Position numbers and translations under genes: made by a program
Notes under the pieces: generated by a model
Databases searched by the model: none
What the model was told of the DNA's origin: nothing
What the model saw: the letters and a program-made list of their open reading frames with translations, nothing else
Shown here: in pieces, positions 8,387 through 17,921 of the stretch
Position numbering within the stretch: position 1 is the first letter of the stretch
Layout of the letters: each line of letters opens with the position of its first letter
Assembly: GCA_963740065.1 (NCBI GenBank)
Contig: CAVUCS010000004.1
Coordinates: forward strand, 434,001-498,000
Direction of reading: 5' to 3'
From: DASVDE01 sp963740065
GTDB taxonomy: Bacteria; Actinomycetota; Thermoleophilia; Solirubrobacterales; 70-9
DNA: 64,000 nt

Positions 8387-9076
8387 GTGGTAGGCGACTG
8401 GGCGCAAGCGTCGAATCAGGCTCAGATGCCCACTTTCGAGCCCGGGATGGACGCCCGCAGCACGCGGATCGCCGCGCGGCTCAATACCCCGATGCTGATC
8501 GCGGCGGCACTGACCCTGCCGATGGTCGCGATCACCGAGTCGCATCCCGGCGGCGGGCTCGAAAGCATCGCCATCCTGCTCAACTGGACTACTTGGCTCG
8601 CATTCGTCTTCGAGCTGGTGGTGATGCTCTCGGTGGTGCCCGATCGTTGGGAGTGGCTCAAGCGCCACCCGCTCGATGTGATCATCGTCCTCTTCACCCC
8701 ACCGGTACTACCGGCGGGGCTGCAAAGCCTGCGCGCGCTGCGACTGCTGCGGTTGCTTCGACTGCTGCGCTTGGCCCAGCTCTCGCGCCAGGTCTTCTCG
8801 CTTCGTGGCCTGCACTACGCGGCTCTGTTGGCGATGCTCACCGCGGTCGCTGGAGGAACCGTCTTCGTCGCCTTCGAGAAGCACTCCCAGCATCTCACCG
8901 CCTGGGAGGGCATCTACTGGGCGATCACCTCGATGACCACGCTCGGCTCGAACATCCACCCGATGACGACCGGCGGCCAGATCACCTCGGTGGTCGTCGT
9001 CGTAGTCGGAATCTCCTTCGTCGCCCTCTTGACCGGCTCAATCGCCCAGCGCTTTCTGGCCGGAGACGGCGACTGA
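8387..9076 (+). CDS. voltage-sensor-type ion channel with atypical selectivity filter
   Basis: A 229-residue six-helix channel subunit. S1-S3 lie at about residues 35-50, 66-84 and 96-108. S4 has arginines at every third position (Arg116, 119, 122, 125, 128), a textbook voltage sensor. S5 lies at 142-162 and S6 at 198-220. The pore loop reads SMTTLGSNIHPMTTGGQ. The canonical K+ filter TVGYGD is replaced by TLGSN (184-189), one residue shorter, so potassium selectivity is doubtful. GTG 8387 gives the longest protein, and ATG 8426 or 8447 are plausible starts. The gene is divergent from marR. Confidence 0.8.
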   Translation: MVGDWAQASNQAQMPTFEPGMDARSTRIAARLNTPMLIAAALTLPMVAITESHPGGGLESIAILLNWTTWLAFVFELVVMLSVVPDRWEWLKRHPLDVIIVLFTPPVLPAGLQSLRALRLLRLLRLLRLAQLSRQVFSLRGLHYAALLAMLTAVAGGTVFVAFEKHSQHLTAWEGIYWAITSMTTLGSNIHPMTTGGQITSVVVVVVGISFVALLTGSIAQRFLAGDGD

Positions 9077-9085
9077 CTCACCGGC

Positions 9086-11056
<1,971 letters not shown>

Positions 11057-11062
11057 TTCCTC

Positions 11063-11092
11063 AACCTATCCCTACTGACGGCGCTTGGCCAA
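11063..11092 (-). promoter_or_regulatory. acs promoter, leaderless
   Basis: Minus-strand TTGGCC (11092-11087), an 18-bp spacer and TAGGTT (11068-11063), ending 6 nt before ATG 11056. The -35 lies inside the palindrome at 11080-11097. Confidence 0.45.
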
Positions 11093-11097
11093 GCGCC
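11080..11097. terminator. perfect 18-bp palindrome after the NlpC/P60 gene
   Basis: GGCGCTTGGCCAAGCGCC is fully self-complementary and starts 9 nt after the minus-strand stop at 11106. It has no T-tract. It could end the upstream transcript or bind a regulator of acs, whose -35 it contains. Confidence 0.45.
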
Positions 11098-11105
11098 ACG
11101 CGCCC

Positions 11106-12338
11106 TCAGTAACCGGCTGGGTGGCGGGCTATGAACCCAGAGGTGGAGGCCATCGTCGAATGCCAACGAGGGCCGGTGCCGCTGAGGTCACCGGAAGTGT
11201 TCCAGTTGAGGCCTGCGATAACCGCCCATGCGTGGCCGGAGTTGGCGTAGACGGTGATCCAGCGACCGGGCCCGGGCTCGCCCCAGGTCTCCAGTCCGGT
11301 GGAGTCAAGCGGGCTGTCGAGGAAGCCGCCGCCGTGCAGGGCGAAGCTGACCGCGCCCGAGCAGTCATAACCGGGCGAGTCGAAGGAGCCGTGGCCGCCA
11401 CCCCAGATGTAGGGAGTGGTGGCGATCGAGTTTGCGGCGTTGATCACGGCTTGGACAGCGGCCGGCGCGGCACTGGGCACGCTCGCCTGGCTCTCGGAGA
11501 TGAACTGGGCGCTCTCGCCGGGCGTGAGCGGCGCCGGCGCGGTAGCCGGGACCGAGGCCCCCGAGCTCGCAAGCTGCGAGGAGATGACCGAAAGGTTGTC
11601 GCTCAGAGCCTGCTCACGCGATTCCAGCGCATCGAGCGCCTGCTGCCGCTCGGCCTGGGCCGCCTTCAACTCCGCGAAGCGGGCCTCCGCCTGCTTGCGA
11701 GCCTCCGCCGCCTGGCGCTCCTTGACGGCGATCGCGTCCCGCGCCTGCTTGATCTGCAGACGCACAGCCTTCATCCGCCGGACCGCGGCCTTTGCCTGAT
11801 CGCGCAAGCCCTTTACCCGTTCGGCGACCGAGTTGTCGTAGTCCTGGACGCGACTGAGGTAGTCGGCGCGCGCTGTCACCTCTGACCAAGTGGCGGATTC
11901 CAGCACCACGTTCAGCATGTCGGGACTACCCGACTCGTAAATGTCGACCAGCCGCCGGCGTAACACCACCAGCGCCCGCTGCAAACGCGTCCGAATCCGC
12001 GCCAGTCGTAGCTTCTCAGCGGCCAGCTTCGCGGTCGCGCTGTCCAGCTCCGCCTGTTTTGCCGCAAGCTCCTCTTCGATCGCCGCCTGCCTCTGGCGCA
12101 GCACCGACACCTCTCCCAGCATCGAGTCGATCGCCCGATTCTGCTCAGCGATCGACGCGCTCAACGAGCTGCTGCTCTCCCGCACCTTGCCGAGCTTGCT
12201 CTGAGTCGCGTCGTATTTCTCGCGCAACGTCGCGGCAGGAGAATCGGCCGTCGCCACGACGGACGCGCAAATGGCAGCCAAAAACAGCGCAGCAAGCAGC
12301 GCGAGCCGCCTGGGATGACCAAAGAGAGAGGCGCGCAT
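11106..12338 (-). CDS. secreted coiled-coil peptidoglycan hydrolase, NlpC/P60-like
   Basis: A 410-residue exported wall hydrolase. It has a signal peptide at residues 1-33 (RLALLAALFLAAICASVVATA). Residues 40-240 form a long coiled coil typical of PcsB/RipC-like proteins. An Ala/Pro linker is followed by a C-terminal cysteine peptidase-like domain from about residue 300 (PYIWGGGHGS, GYDCSGAVSFALHGGG with the nucleophilic Cys, NSGHAWAVI with the catalytic His). Such enzymes cut stem peptides during septation and are often activated through the coiled coil by FtsEX. A TAGCCT box ends 11 nt before ATG 12338. Confidence 0.85.
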   Translation of the reverse strand: MRASLFGHPRRLALLAALFLAAICASVVATADSPAATLREKYDATQSKLGKVRESSSSLSASIAEQNRAIDSMLGEVSVLRQRQAAIEEELAAKQAELDSATAKLAAEKLRLARIRTRLQRALVVLRRRLVDIYESGSPDMLNVVLESATWSEVTARADYLSRVQDYDNSVAERVKGLRDQAKAAVRRMKAVRLQIKQARDAIAVKERQAAEARKQAEARFAELKAAQAERQQALDALESREQALSDNLSVISSQLASSGASVPATAPAPLTPGESAQFISESQASVPSAAPAAVQAVINAANSIATTPYIWGGGHGSFDSPGYDCSGAVSFALHGGGFLDSPLDSTGLETWGEPGPGRWITVYANSGHAWAVIAGLNWNTSGDLSGTGPRWHSTMASTSGFIARHPAGY

Positions 12339-12349
12339 CGAAGCGAGCC

Positions 12350-12355
12350 AGGCTA
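12350..12355 (-). promoter_or_regulatory. -10 hexamer TAGCCT of the NlpC/P60 gene
   Basis: Minus-strand TAGCCT, 11 nt before the ATG. The spacing is at the long end of the leaderless pattern. Confidence 0.35.
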
Positions 12356-12423
12356 ACGAAGCTTCAGCTTTTTTGTGAGGAGTTGCTAATAAGTTGCAAC
12401 TTCTCGTGCAGCCGGACGGACTC

Positions 12424-12537
12424 GGGATCTATCCCGGTAGGGGTGGAGCGTCTTGTACTTTTTTGCTGAAAGCGCCCGCGAAAGACCGCAGACGACCCTC
12501 AAAAAAGTTAAGCGGAACCCCTACCGGGATAGATCCC
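12424..12537. repeat. intergenic hairpin element, family 1, copy 1
   Basis: Two perfect 21-nt arms (12424-12444 and 12517-12537) enclose a 72-nt middle that contains TACTTTTTTGC near the left arm and CAAAAAAGTTAAGCGG near the right, themselves partly complementary. It lies 5 bp after the stop of the SHOCT-domain gene and upstream of the NlpC/P60 gene. A second copy lies at 15410-15556. The inner flanks are almost identical in both copies while the arms differ in sequence but stay complementary. It may act as a terminator or structured RNA. Confidence 0.75.
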
Positions 12538-12542
12538 TCTAG

Positions 12543-12935
12543 CTAGGCCAGTAGCTTGGCCTTCGCCTTCTCGAACTCCTCAGCTGAGATCGCGCCCTTC
12601 TCCTTCAGGTCATTGAGCTTGTGCAGCTCGTCGGCAGGGGAGCTGCCGGCCTGTTCGCGGATGTAGGCGTCCATGTGCTGTTTGGCCTCCGCCTGAGCTT
12701 TGATCGTCCGGTCCCGCATCCCGGACCCGCGCGCGATCAGATAGATCAACGCCGTCAAGAACGGAATCAAGACGAGGAAGAGGACCCAGGCAGCCTTCGA
12801 CCAACCGGAGAGCTCGTGATCGCGGAAGAGGTCGGTGAGGATCGTGATCAGGATCCAGATCCAGATCACGAAGAAAAAGATCTCCAGGGCGAGGAGAAGA
12901 GCCTCACCCAAGCCAAAGTCTGCGAGTGGCAGCAA
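12543..12935 (-). CDS. PLDc_N plus SHOCT small membrane protein
   Basis: A 130-residue protein with two transmembrane helices (about residues 12-34 and 46-68, with WVLFLVLIPFLTALIYLIARG). These form the phospholipase-D-nuclease N-terminal-like (PLDc_N) module, with RSGM after the second helix. A C-terminal SHOCT motif follows (DELHKLNDLKEKGAISAEEFEKAK, residues 100-128). Such proteins are frequent in actinobacteria and their role is unknown. SHOCT is thought to mediate oligomerisation. A Shine-Dalgarno AAAGGAAG precedes the ATG. Confidence 0.85.
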   Translation of the reverse strand: MLPLADFGLGEALLLALEIFFFVIWIWILITILTDLFRDHELSGWSKAAWVLFLVLIPFLTALIYLIARGSGMRDRTIKAQAEAKQHMDAYIREQAGSSPADELHKLNDLKEKGAISAEEFEKAKAKLLA

Positions 12936-12960
12936 AGGAACTTCCTTTCTAGGGGGGATT

Positions 12961-13692
12961 TCAGCCTAGGTTAAACAGAACCGCGGCCACCGACGTGGCC
13001 AAGTTGAGACTGGAGACACCCGAACGCATCGGCAGGCCGAGGCGAACGCCGGCCCGCTCCAACAGCTCGGGGCTGAGTCCGTTGCGCTCGGTGCCGAAAG
13101 CGAGCACCGCGCGCGGGGACAACTCGGCCGCTCGAATGTCCTCCCCTTCCGGGTCGACCGCGACCAGCGACCGATCGCATTCGGGCAAGCGATCGACGCG
13201 CGCCACCGGCAGCGCGAAGTGCAGCCCGGCGGAAGCGCGCAGCGCCTCCGGGTGCCACGGGTCGATGTCTCCCGTGGTGAGGACCGCGGCGGCATCCGCG
13301 GCGGCAGCGACCCGCACGCAGACGCCGATGTTGTTCATCCGGCGGGGGTCTTCCAGGAGGACGACGGGGGCCGAGCGCGGATCGGCCAGCGCCGCGGCGA
13401 CATCGATCGTGGGACGGCGAGCGACCGAGACGACCCCGGTGTGCGGCGCACGCGGCGCCAGTCCGGAGAGGGTCTCCGCATCGACGGGCGTGATGCGACT
13501 TCCGAGCGAACCCACGAGGTCGGGGGCAAGGTCCGCCGCCAGCCGTTCCAGCTCGCTCGGATCGACCGCGACGACCTCGACGACGTCAGCTCCGAAGCGC
13601 AATGCGTGCTTGAGCGCGTGGAATCCTTCCAGGATCGCCAGCCCAGAATCCTTCCTCTGGCGCCGAAAGCGCTCAACCAAAGCCTCGTTCAC
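12961..13692 (-). CDS. TrmH/SpoU family RNA methyltransferase
   Basis: A 243-residue SPOUT methyltransferase that transfers a methyl group from SAM to a 2'-O-ribose in rRNA or tRNA. The N-terminal substrate-binding domain begins RFRRQRKDSGLAILEGFHAL. The three SPOUT motifs are LLEDPRRMNNIGVCVRVAA (about 126-145), LAFGTERNGLSPELLE (about 195-212) and LPMRSGVSSLNLATSVAAVL (about 218-238), which form the trefoil knot. The usual NPGN of motif 1 is RRMNN. The target nucleotide cannot be assigned. Confidence 0.9.
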   Translation of the reverse strand: MNEALVERFRRQRKDSGLAILEGFHALKHALRFGADVVEVVAVDPSELERLAADLAPDLVGSLGSRITPVDAETLSGLAPRAPHTGVVSVARRPTIDVAAALADPRSAPVVLLEDPRRMNNIGVCVRVAAAADAAAVLTTGDIDPWHPEALRASAGLHFALPVARVDRLPECDRSLVAVDPEGEDIRAAELSPRAVLAFGTERNGLSPELLERAGVRLGLPMRSGVSSLNLATSVAAVLFNLG

Positions 13693-13702
13693 CCCGCCAT
13701 GT

Positions 13703-13708
13703 TAGGCT
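13703..13708 (+). promoter_or_regulatory. -10 hexamer TAGGCT of the P-II/Amt operon
   Basis: TAGGCT lies 31 bp before GTG 13740, with a strong Shine-Dalgarno GGAGGGGG in between. Unlike many neighbours, this operon has a leader. Confidence 0.4.
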
Positions 13709-13739
13709 CGCCCGCGCTAGGGGTGAACGGAGGGGGACT

Positions 13740-14096
13740 GTGAAGCTGGTGATCGGGATTGTGCGGCCTGAAAAGGCCAACGACGTGCTTGAGGCGCTCT
13801 ACCGCGCCGAGATTCGGGGCGTTTCGCTCAGTCGCGTACAGGGCCATGGAGGCGAACTGGAACGAGTCGAGACCTACCGGGGAACGACGGTGAAGATGGG
13901 TCTCGCCGAGAAGGCGCGCTTCGAGATCGCCGTCTCCGACGAATTCGTCCAACCGACTGTCGATGCCCTCTGCGAGGGGGCGCGAACCGGCGAGGTCGGC
14001 GACGGCAAGATCTTCGTCGTGCCGCTGGAGCAGGCGGTCCGCATTCGCACCGGCGAGGCCGATGGGGCCGCCGTGACCCCGTTGGGTAAGTCATGA
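13740..14096 (+). CDS. P-II family nitrogen regulatory protein
   Basis: A 118-residue P-II signal protein (GlnB/GlnK type) that senses ATP/ADP and 2-oxoglutarate and binds partner proteins through its T-loop. Visible are the N-terminal strand MKLVIGIVRPEK, the T-loop with a conserved Tyr46 in ETYRG, and the C-loop GEVGDGKIFVVPLEQAVRIRTGE. The T-loop sequence before Tyr46 (GHGGELERV) departs from the usual consensus. The 4-bp overlap with the Amt gene marks it as the GlnK-type partner that plugs the transporter under nitrogen sufficiency. Start: GTG with GGAGGGGG upstream. Confidence 0.93.
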   Translation: MKLVIGIVRPEKANDVLEALYRAEIRGVSLSRVQGHGGELERVETYRGTTVKMGLAEKARFEIAVSDEFVQPTVDALCEGARTGEVGDGKIFVVPLEQAVRIRTGEADGAAVTPLGKS

Positions 14097-15397
14097 GCCT
14101 CTCGATCGCAGCCGCCCAGGTCGATACCGGCGACACCGCATGGATGCTCGTCGCAACCGCCCTGGTTCTGCTGATGACACCCGCGCTCGGGCTCTTCTAT
14201 GCCGGGCTGGTGCGCTCGAAGAACACACTCAACACCTTCATGATGAGCATCGCCGCGATCGCGATCGCGATGGTCACCTGGGCCGTTGTCGGCTACTCCC
14301 TCGCCTTCGACGGTGACGGCTCGCTGATCGGCGGCCTCGACTACGTCTTCCTCCAGGGTGTCGACTTCGTCCCCCGCGACGGGACGACGATCCCGCACCT
14401 GGTCTTCTTCGCTTTCCAGGCGACCTTTTGCATCATCACCACCGCGCTCGTTTCCGGAGCGGTGGTCGAGCGCATGCGCTTCGGCGCCTTCCTCGTCTTC
14501 GCGGCGCTGTGGTCGGTGCTCGTCTACGCGGTGCTAGCGCACTGGGCATTCGGCGGCGGCTGGTTGATCGCCGGCGGCACCCTCGACTTCGCCGGCGGCG
14601 TGCCGGTTGAAATGGGCTCGGGGTTCTCGGCGCTGGCGGCGGCGCTCGTCGTCGGCGCCCGCAAGGACTACGGCCGCCAAGCGCTGCTCCCCCACAACGC
14701 CGTCTACGTCCTGTTCGGCGCCGGCCTGCTCTGGTTCGGCTGGTTCGGATTCAACGGCGGCAGTGGCTTTTCCACCGGCGACGCCAGCGTGCTCGCCTTT
14801 ACCAACACCTTGCTGACACCGGCCTGCGCGCTGGTCACCTGGTTCGCTCTCGACCTGATCCGCGGCAAGAAGGTGACGGCAATCGGCGCCGCGACGGCAA
14901 TCATCGTCGGCTGTGTGCTGATCACTCCGGCCGGCGGCTTCATCAGCCCCGGCTGGGCGATGGCGCTCGGCTTCGTCGGCGCCCTTCCCTGCTACGCGGC
15001 AATCGTTTGGCGGCCCCGTACCCGCGTCGACGAGACCCTTGACGTGCTCGCCGCCCACGGCATCGCCGGCTTCACTGGCATCCTCGCAATCGGCCTGATC
15101 GCCCAGTTCACCTGGAACGGCGTCGCCGACGGCCTCTTCTACGGCAACGCCGCCCAGCTCGGCGATCAAGCGCTGGCGGCGATCGCCGCCCCAGCCTACG
15201 CCTTCGGGATGACTTTCCTCCTACTCAAGCTGATCGGACTCGCCATGCCGTTGCGCGCCAGCGAGCACGACGAGGCCCTGGGCATGGACATCGTCCAGCA
15301 CGGCGAAGAGGCCTACGTAACCGGCGAGGGCGCGATCCTGGTAATCCCCGACGGCCCAGGCGAGGACCAAGAAGCTCCAGTCGCCAATCCTGTTTAG
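14093..15397 (+). CDS. amt: ammonium transporter Amt
   Basis: A 434-residue Amt/MEP/Rh channel of 11 helices that carries ammonium across the membrane. Family motifs are present: TAWMLVATALVLLMTPALGLFYAGLVRSKN at the N-terminus, the DFAGG motif (TLDFAGGVPVEMGSG), LLWFGWFGFNGGS, and HGIAGFTGILAIG with one of the pore histidines. The typical DFAGGTVVH is DFAGGVPVE here, so the first pore His may be absent or replaced. It is translationally coupled to the P-II gene and followed by a family-1 hairpin element. Confidence 0.93.
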   Translation: MSLSIAAAQVDTGDTAWMLVATALVLLMTPALGLFYAGLVRSKNTLNTFMMSIAAIAIAMVTWAVVGYSLAFDGDGSLIGGLDYVFLQGVDFVPRDGTTIPHLVFFAFQATFCIITTALVSGAVVERMRFGAFLVFAALWSVLVYAVLAHWAFGGGWLIAGGTLDFAGGVPVEMGSGFSALAAALVVGARKDYGRQALLPHNAVYVLFGAGLLWFGWFGFNGGSGFSTGDASVLAFTNTLLTPACALVTWFALDLIRGKKVTAIGAATAIIVGCVLITPAGGFISPGWAMALGFVGALPCYAAIVWRPRTRVDETLDVLAAHGIAGFTGILAIGLIAQFTWNGVADGLFYGNAAQLGDQALAAIAAPAYAFGMTFLLLKLIGLAMPLRASEHDEALGMDIVQHGEEAYVTGEGAILVIPDGPGEDQEAPVANPV

Positions 15398-15409
15398 CCA
15401 GCCGGCATA

Positions 15410-15556
15410 GAGGCCATCCGGGTAGGGATGGAGCGTCTTGTACTTTTTTGCTTGTGGCGCTCGCGGGGGGCGCAGACGATCCTCAAAAAAGTTAAGCGGA
15501 ATCCCTACCCGGATGGCCTCTCAAAAGTTAAGCGAAACCCCTGCCGGGATGGACCC
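15410..15556. repeat. intergenic hairpin element, family 1, copy 2 with partial third copy
   Basis: Perfect 20-nt arms at 15410-15429 and 15501-15520 flank a middle nearly identical to that of the copy at 12424. An extra right half (AAAAGTTAAGCG, then CCCCTGCCGGGAT) follows at 15521-15556. It fills the whole space between the convergent amt and Rrf2 stops, so a bidirectional terminator role is plausible. Confidence 0.75.
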
Positions 15557-16012
15557 CTAACGAGCAACCCAAGCATCTGGCGAACCCGTCAGGTCCTCGA
15601 CCACCGGCGGCAGCTCACCGCTGACCAGATCGGCCAGCGTCACCTGCTCGACGACCTGACGGAGGCTGGCGCGAACCGCGATCCAGACCTTCTGGAGGTG
15701 CACGGCGTTGCCTCGGTACTCGATCGACTCGGGCGGCGAAGACTGGACGTGGGCTATCGGCCCCTCAACGGCACGAACGATCTCGGCGATTGTGATCTCG
15801 TCAGCGGGGCGGGCAAGCCAGTAGCCGCCCTTGGCGCCACGCCGCGCCCGCACGATTCCAGCGTGCTTCAACTCCAGCAGAATGTGCTCGAGGAACTGCA
15901 GCGGGATGTCCTGAGCTTCGGCAAGCCGCTCCCCCTTGACGGGGCCTTCATCGGCCGCGGCCATTTCGGCAGCGGCGCGAACGGCATAGTCGGCCTTGGC
16001 GGAGACACGCAT
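15557..16012 (-). CDS. Rrf2 family regulator lacking cluster cysteines
   Basis: A 151-residue Rrf2-type winged-helix regulator. MRVSAKADYAVRAAAEMA is the canonical N-terminus, and the recognition helix region IPLQFLEHILLELKHAGIV and wing RRGAKGGYWLARP are intact. The three-cysteine region of IscR/NsrR is replaced by VQSSPPESIEYRGNAVHLQ and the protein has no Cys at all, so it cannot hold an Fe-S cluster in that way. Cysteine-less members such as CymR bind a metabolic enzyme or ligand instead. It sits beside a TauE permease and a divergent ABC importer, suggesting control of sulfur or cofactor uptake. Confidence 0.88.
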   Translation of the reverse strand: MRVSAKADYAVRAAAEMAAADEGPVKGERLAEAQDIPLQFLEHILLELKHAGIVRARRGAKGGYWLARPADEITIAEIVRAVEGPIAHVQSSPPESIEYRGNAVHLQKVWIAVRASLRQVVEQVTLADLVSGELPPVVEDLTGSPDAWVAR

Positions 16013-16035
16013 CGCGGCTAGTTAATCAAGCGCGA

Positions 16036-16959
16036 TCAGCCGCCCGTCTCAAGGCCCAGGTCCCCGCCGGAACGCTCGGCTTGTCGTGCTCGACGGCGGT
16101 TGAGCCAGTGAGGGGCGGCCAGGATGAGGCCGAGGCTGACGGCGGCGACCGCGGCGGCAATCGGCCAAACGAGAGGGTCGCCCTTCTGGATCGTGACGAC
16201 GCCGGAGCCGATCAGGACGACGCCGAGCGCGGTTCGCAGAAAGCCCTGCGGAGCCTTGTCGGACAGAGCCGCCCCGATCACCACTCCCGGAATCGAGCCG
16301 ATCAAAATGTTCCCGGCGAGAACGAAGTCGACGTTCCCTCCCACCCAGTGGGCGATGCCGGCCGCCCAAAGCAGGATGGCGGCGTGAAAGACATCCGTAC
16401 CGACCACTTTCTTCGGCGCCAAGCGGTAGACCGCGATCAGCAAAATTGCGATCACCGTGCCCGAGCCTGCGGAGGTAATGCCGATCACGAAGCCAGTGGT
16501 GGCCCCGATCACGACTGCGGCGACTTTGTGCCGGCGCTCGACCTCGAAGCGATCTCGCTCGTCGACCAGGCGGCGCAGGATCAGCGCCCGCGCCAGGGTG
16601 ATGATTCCGACCATCAGCAGGGTCCCGCCCAATACGGCATAGACGAGCGAATCGAGCCGGTCGGGACTTACGTGCTTCTCGAGAGCCGAGACAGCCACGA
16701 CGCCGATTACCGCAGCCGGCACGCTGCCAAGCGCCAGCCACTTGACCAGGTCCATGTTCACGGTCTTCATCCGCAGGTGGCGCCAACCGCCAACCGTCTT
16801 GGTGACCGCCGAATAGAAGATGTCGGTGCCGATCGCTGTCGTCGGCTGGATGCCGAAGATGAGGATCAGCAGGGGCGTCATCAGCGAGCCTCCGCCCATG
16901 CCGGTCATCCCGACGAGGATGCCGATTCCGAGTCCGAAAATGATGATTGCCGGGTCCAT
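16036..16959 (-). CDS. TauE/SafE family sulfite/organosulfonate-type permease
   Basis: A 307-residue membrane protein with eight predicted helices in two repeats. The N-terminal repeat has GIGILVGMTGMGGGSLMTPLL and the second has GFVIGITSAGSGTVIAILL, both hallmark Gly-rich motifs of TauE/SafE (anion exporters for sulfite, sulfolactate or similar). A cytoplasmic charged loop (RRLVDERDRFEVERRHK) separates the halves. The gene lies directly downstream of a palindromic operator and ends 23 bp before the Rrf2 start, so the two genes form one minus-strand unit. Confidence 0.85.
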   Translation of the reverse strand: MDPAIIIFGLGIGILVGMTGMGGGSLMTPLLILIFGIQPTTAIGTDIFYSAVTKTVGGWRHLRMKTVNMDLVKWLALGSVPAAVIGVVAVSALEKHVSPDRLDSLVYAVLGGTLLMVGIITLARALILRRLVDERDRFEVERRHKVAAVVIGATTGFVIGITSAGSGTVIAILLIAVYRLAPKKVVGTDVFHAAILLWAAGIAHWVGGNVDFVLAGNILIGSIPGVVIGAALSDKAPQGFLRTALGVVLIGSGVVTIQKGDPLVWPIAAAVAAVSLGLILAAPHWLNRRRARQAERSGGDLGLETGG

Positions 16960-16990
16960 ATTGCGTGTCCGTGAGTCTGCTTATCGACTT

Positions 16991-17011
16991 TCCTGACTAG
17001 TTTGGTCAGGA
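16991..17011. promoter_or_regulatory. candidate Rrf2 operator between divergent transporter units
   Basis: Perfect 7-bp arms TCCTGAC/GTCAGGA separated by TAGTTTG. It lies between the divergent TauE and ABC transporter genes, where the neighbouring Rrf2 regulator would control both directions. The AT-rich centre with outer GAC/GTC fits known Rrf2-type sites. Confidence 0.5.
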
Positions 17012-17035
17012 GTGCAAGTGCGGCAGGATAGCAAG

Positions 17036-17854
17036 ATGCCCACGGAAGCCAAGGAATTCGCCGCCGCGGGCTCATTGCCTGCCGCAGCCGATATTCACCG
17101 GGCCACCATCTCGATCCACGGCCTGCGGCACTCCTACGGAGAACTGCGGACGATCGAAGGGCTTGACCTGGAAGCGGACGCGCATCAGGTCCTCGGACTC
17201 GTCGGGCCGTCAGGTTGCGGAAAGTCAACTCTGTTGGAACTGGTGGCCGGTCTGCTGGAGCCCGAAGCTGGAGACGTCGAGGCCGGCGGAGGGAACACAT
17301 CCGGAGAGCGACTCGCCCGTTGCGCCTATATGCCCCAGCGCGACCTGCTGTTGCCCTGGTTCGACGCGATCGACAACGCGGCGCTGGCGCTGCGTAACGG
17401 AGGTACCGGGAGGGCGCAGGCGCGACGCGACGCGGGGCAGCTGTTCGAGCGCTTTGGCCTGGGTGGCTTCGAGCGCGCTCGCCCGGCGGAGCTATCGGGA
17501 GGAATGAGGCAACGGGTCGCCTTCCTGCGCACGCTGCTCTCCGGCAAGCCGATCCTCGCGCTCGACGAGCCCTTCGCCTCACTGGACGCAATCACGCGAG
17601 CGGAGATGCAGGGTTGGCTGGCGGGGGCGCTCGTGGCCGACCCGCGCACCGTCGTCCTCGTCACCCATGACGTCGAAGAGGCGCTCTACCTCTCCGACCG
17701 CGTGGTCGTCCTCTCCCCCCGCCCGGCCCGCATCGTCGCCGAGCTGCGCGCCCCAGCCCCCCGCGCCCCGGATCGCGACGCCGCCGTCACCGACCCCGGC
17801 TTCGTCGCCGTTCGCGAACAGGCCCTCCGCGCCCTCCGAGGAGGCCCCAAATGA
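17036..17854 (+). CDS. ABC transporter ATP-binding protein (NitT/TauT/ThiZ type)
   Basis: A 272-residue ATPase of an import complex. It shows Walker A GPSGCGKST, the Q-loop MPQRDLLLPW typical of the nitrate/sulfonate/HMP subfamily, the ABC signature LSGGMRQR, Walker B LALDEP and the H-loop VTHDVEEALYLSDR. ATG 17036 is preferred over GTG 17012: AGGA at 17025-17028 is correctly spaced from the ATG, whereas GTG 17012 touches the operator repeat. It is followed by a hairpin that begins at its own stop codon and then by the permease and binding-protein genes. Confidence 0.9.
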   Translation: MPTEAKEFAAAGSLPAAADIHRATISIHGLRHSYGELRTIEGLDLEADAHQVLGLVGPSGCGKSTLLELVAGLLEPEAGDVEAGGGNTSGERLARCAYMPQRDLLLPWFDAIDNAALALRNGGTGRAQARRDAGQLFERFGLGGFERARPAELSGGMRQRVAFLRTLLSGKPILALDEPFASLDAITRAEMQGWLAGALVADPRTVVLVTHDVEEALYLSDRVVVLSPRPARIVAELRAPAPRAPDRDAAVTDPGFVAVREQALRALRGGPK

Positions 17855-17903
17855 CGTTCCGCTGCGACTTATACGGGTATGTCAGAGATAAGTCGCAGCG
17901 GAA
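17852..17903 (+). repeat. intercistronic hairpin, family 2, copy A
   Basis: It begins with the TGA stop of the ATPase gene, TGACG, then a perfect 16-bp arm pair TTCCGCTGCGACTTAT / ATAAGTCGCAGCGGAA around a 15-nt loop holding ATGTCAG. A G-rich Shine-Dalgarno of the permease gene follows. A second copy in the same orientation relative to transcription lies at 55924-55975, also directly after a TGA stop inside an operon. Confidence 0.75.
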
Positions 17904-17921
17904 GCTTGGGGGGGACCGGCC

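Noticed and set aside
12451..12516. Intrinsic terminator with T-tract in the family-1 element
   Set aside because: The TTTTTT and AAAAAA tracts lie inside the stem on both sides rather than after it, so the element as a whole does not match a classic terminator; it is reported as a repeat instead.
16081..16974. 297-codon plus-strand frame opposite the TauE gene
   Set aside because: The product is Asp/Arg/Gln-rich shadow sequence; the minus strand has clear membrane helices and family motifs.
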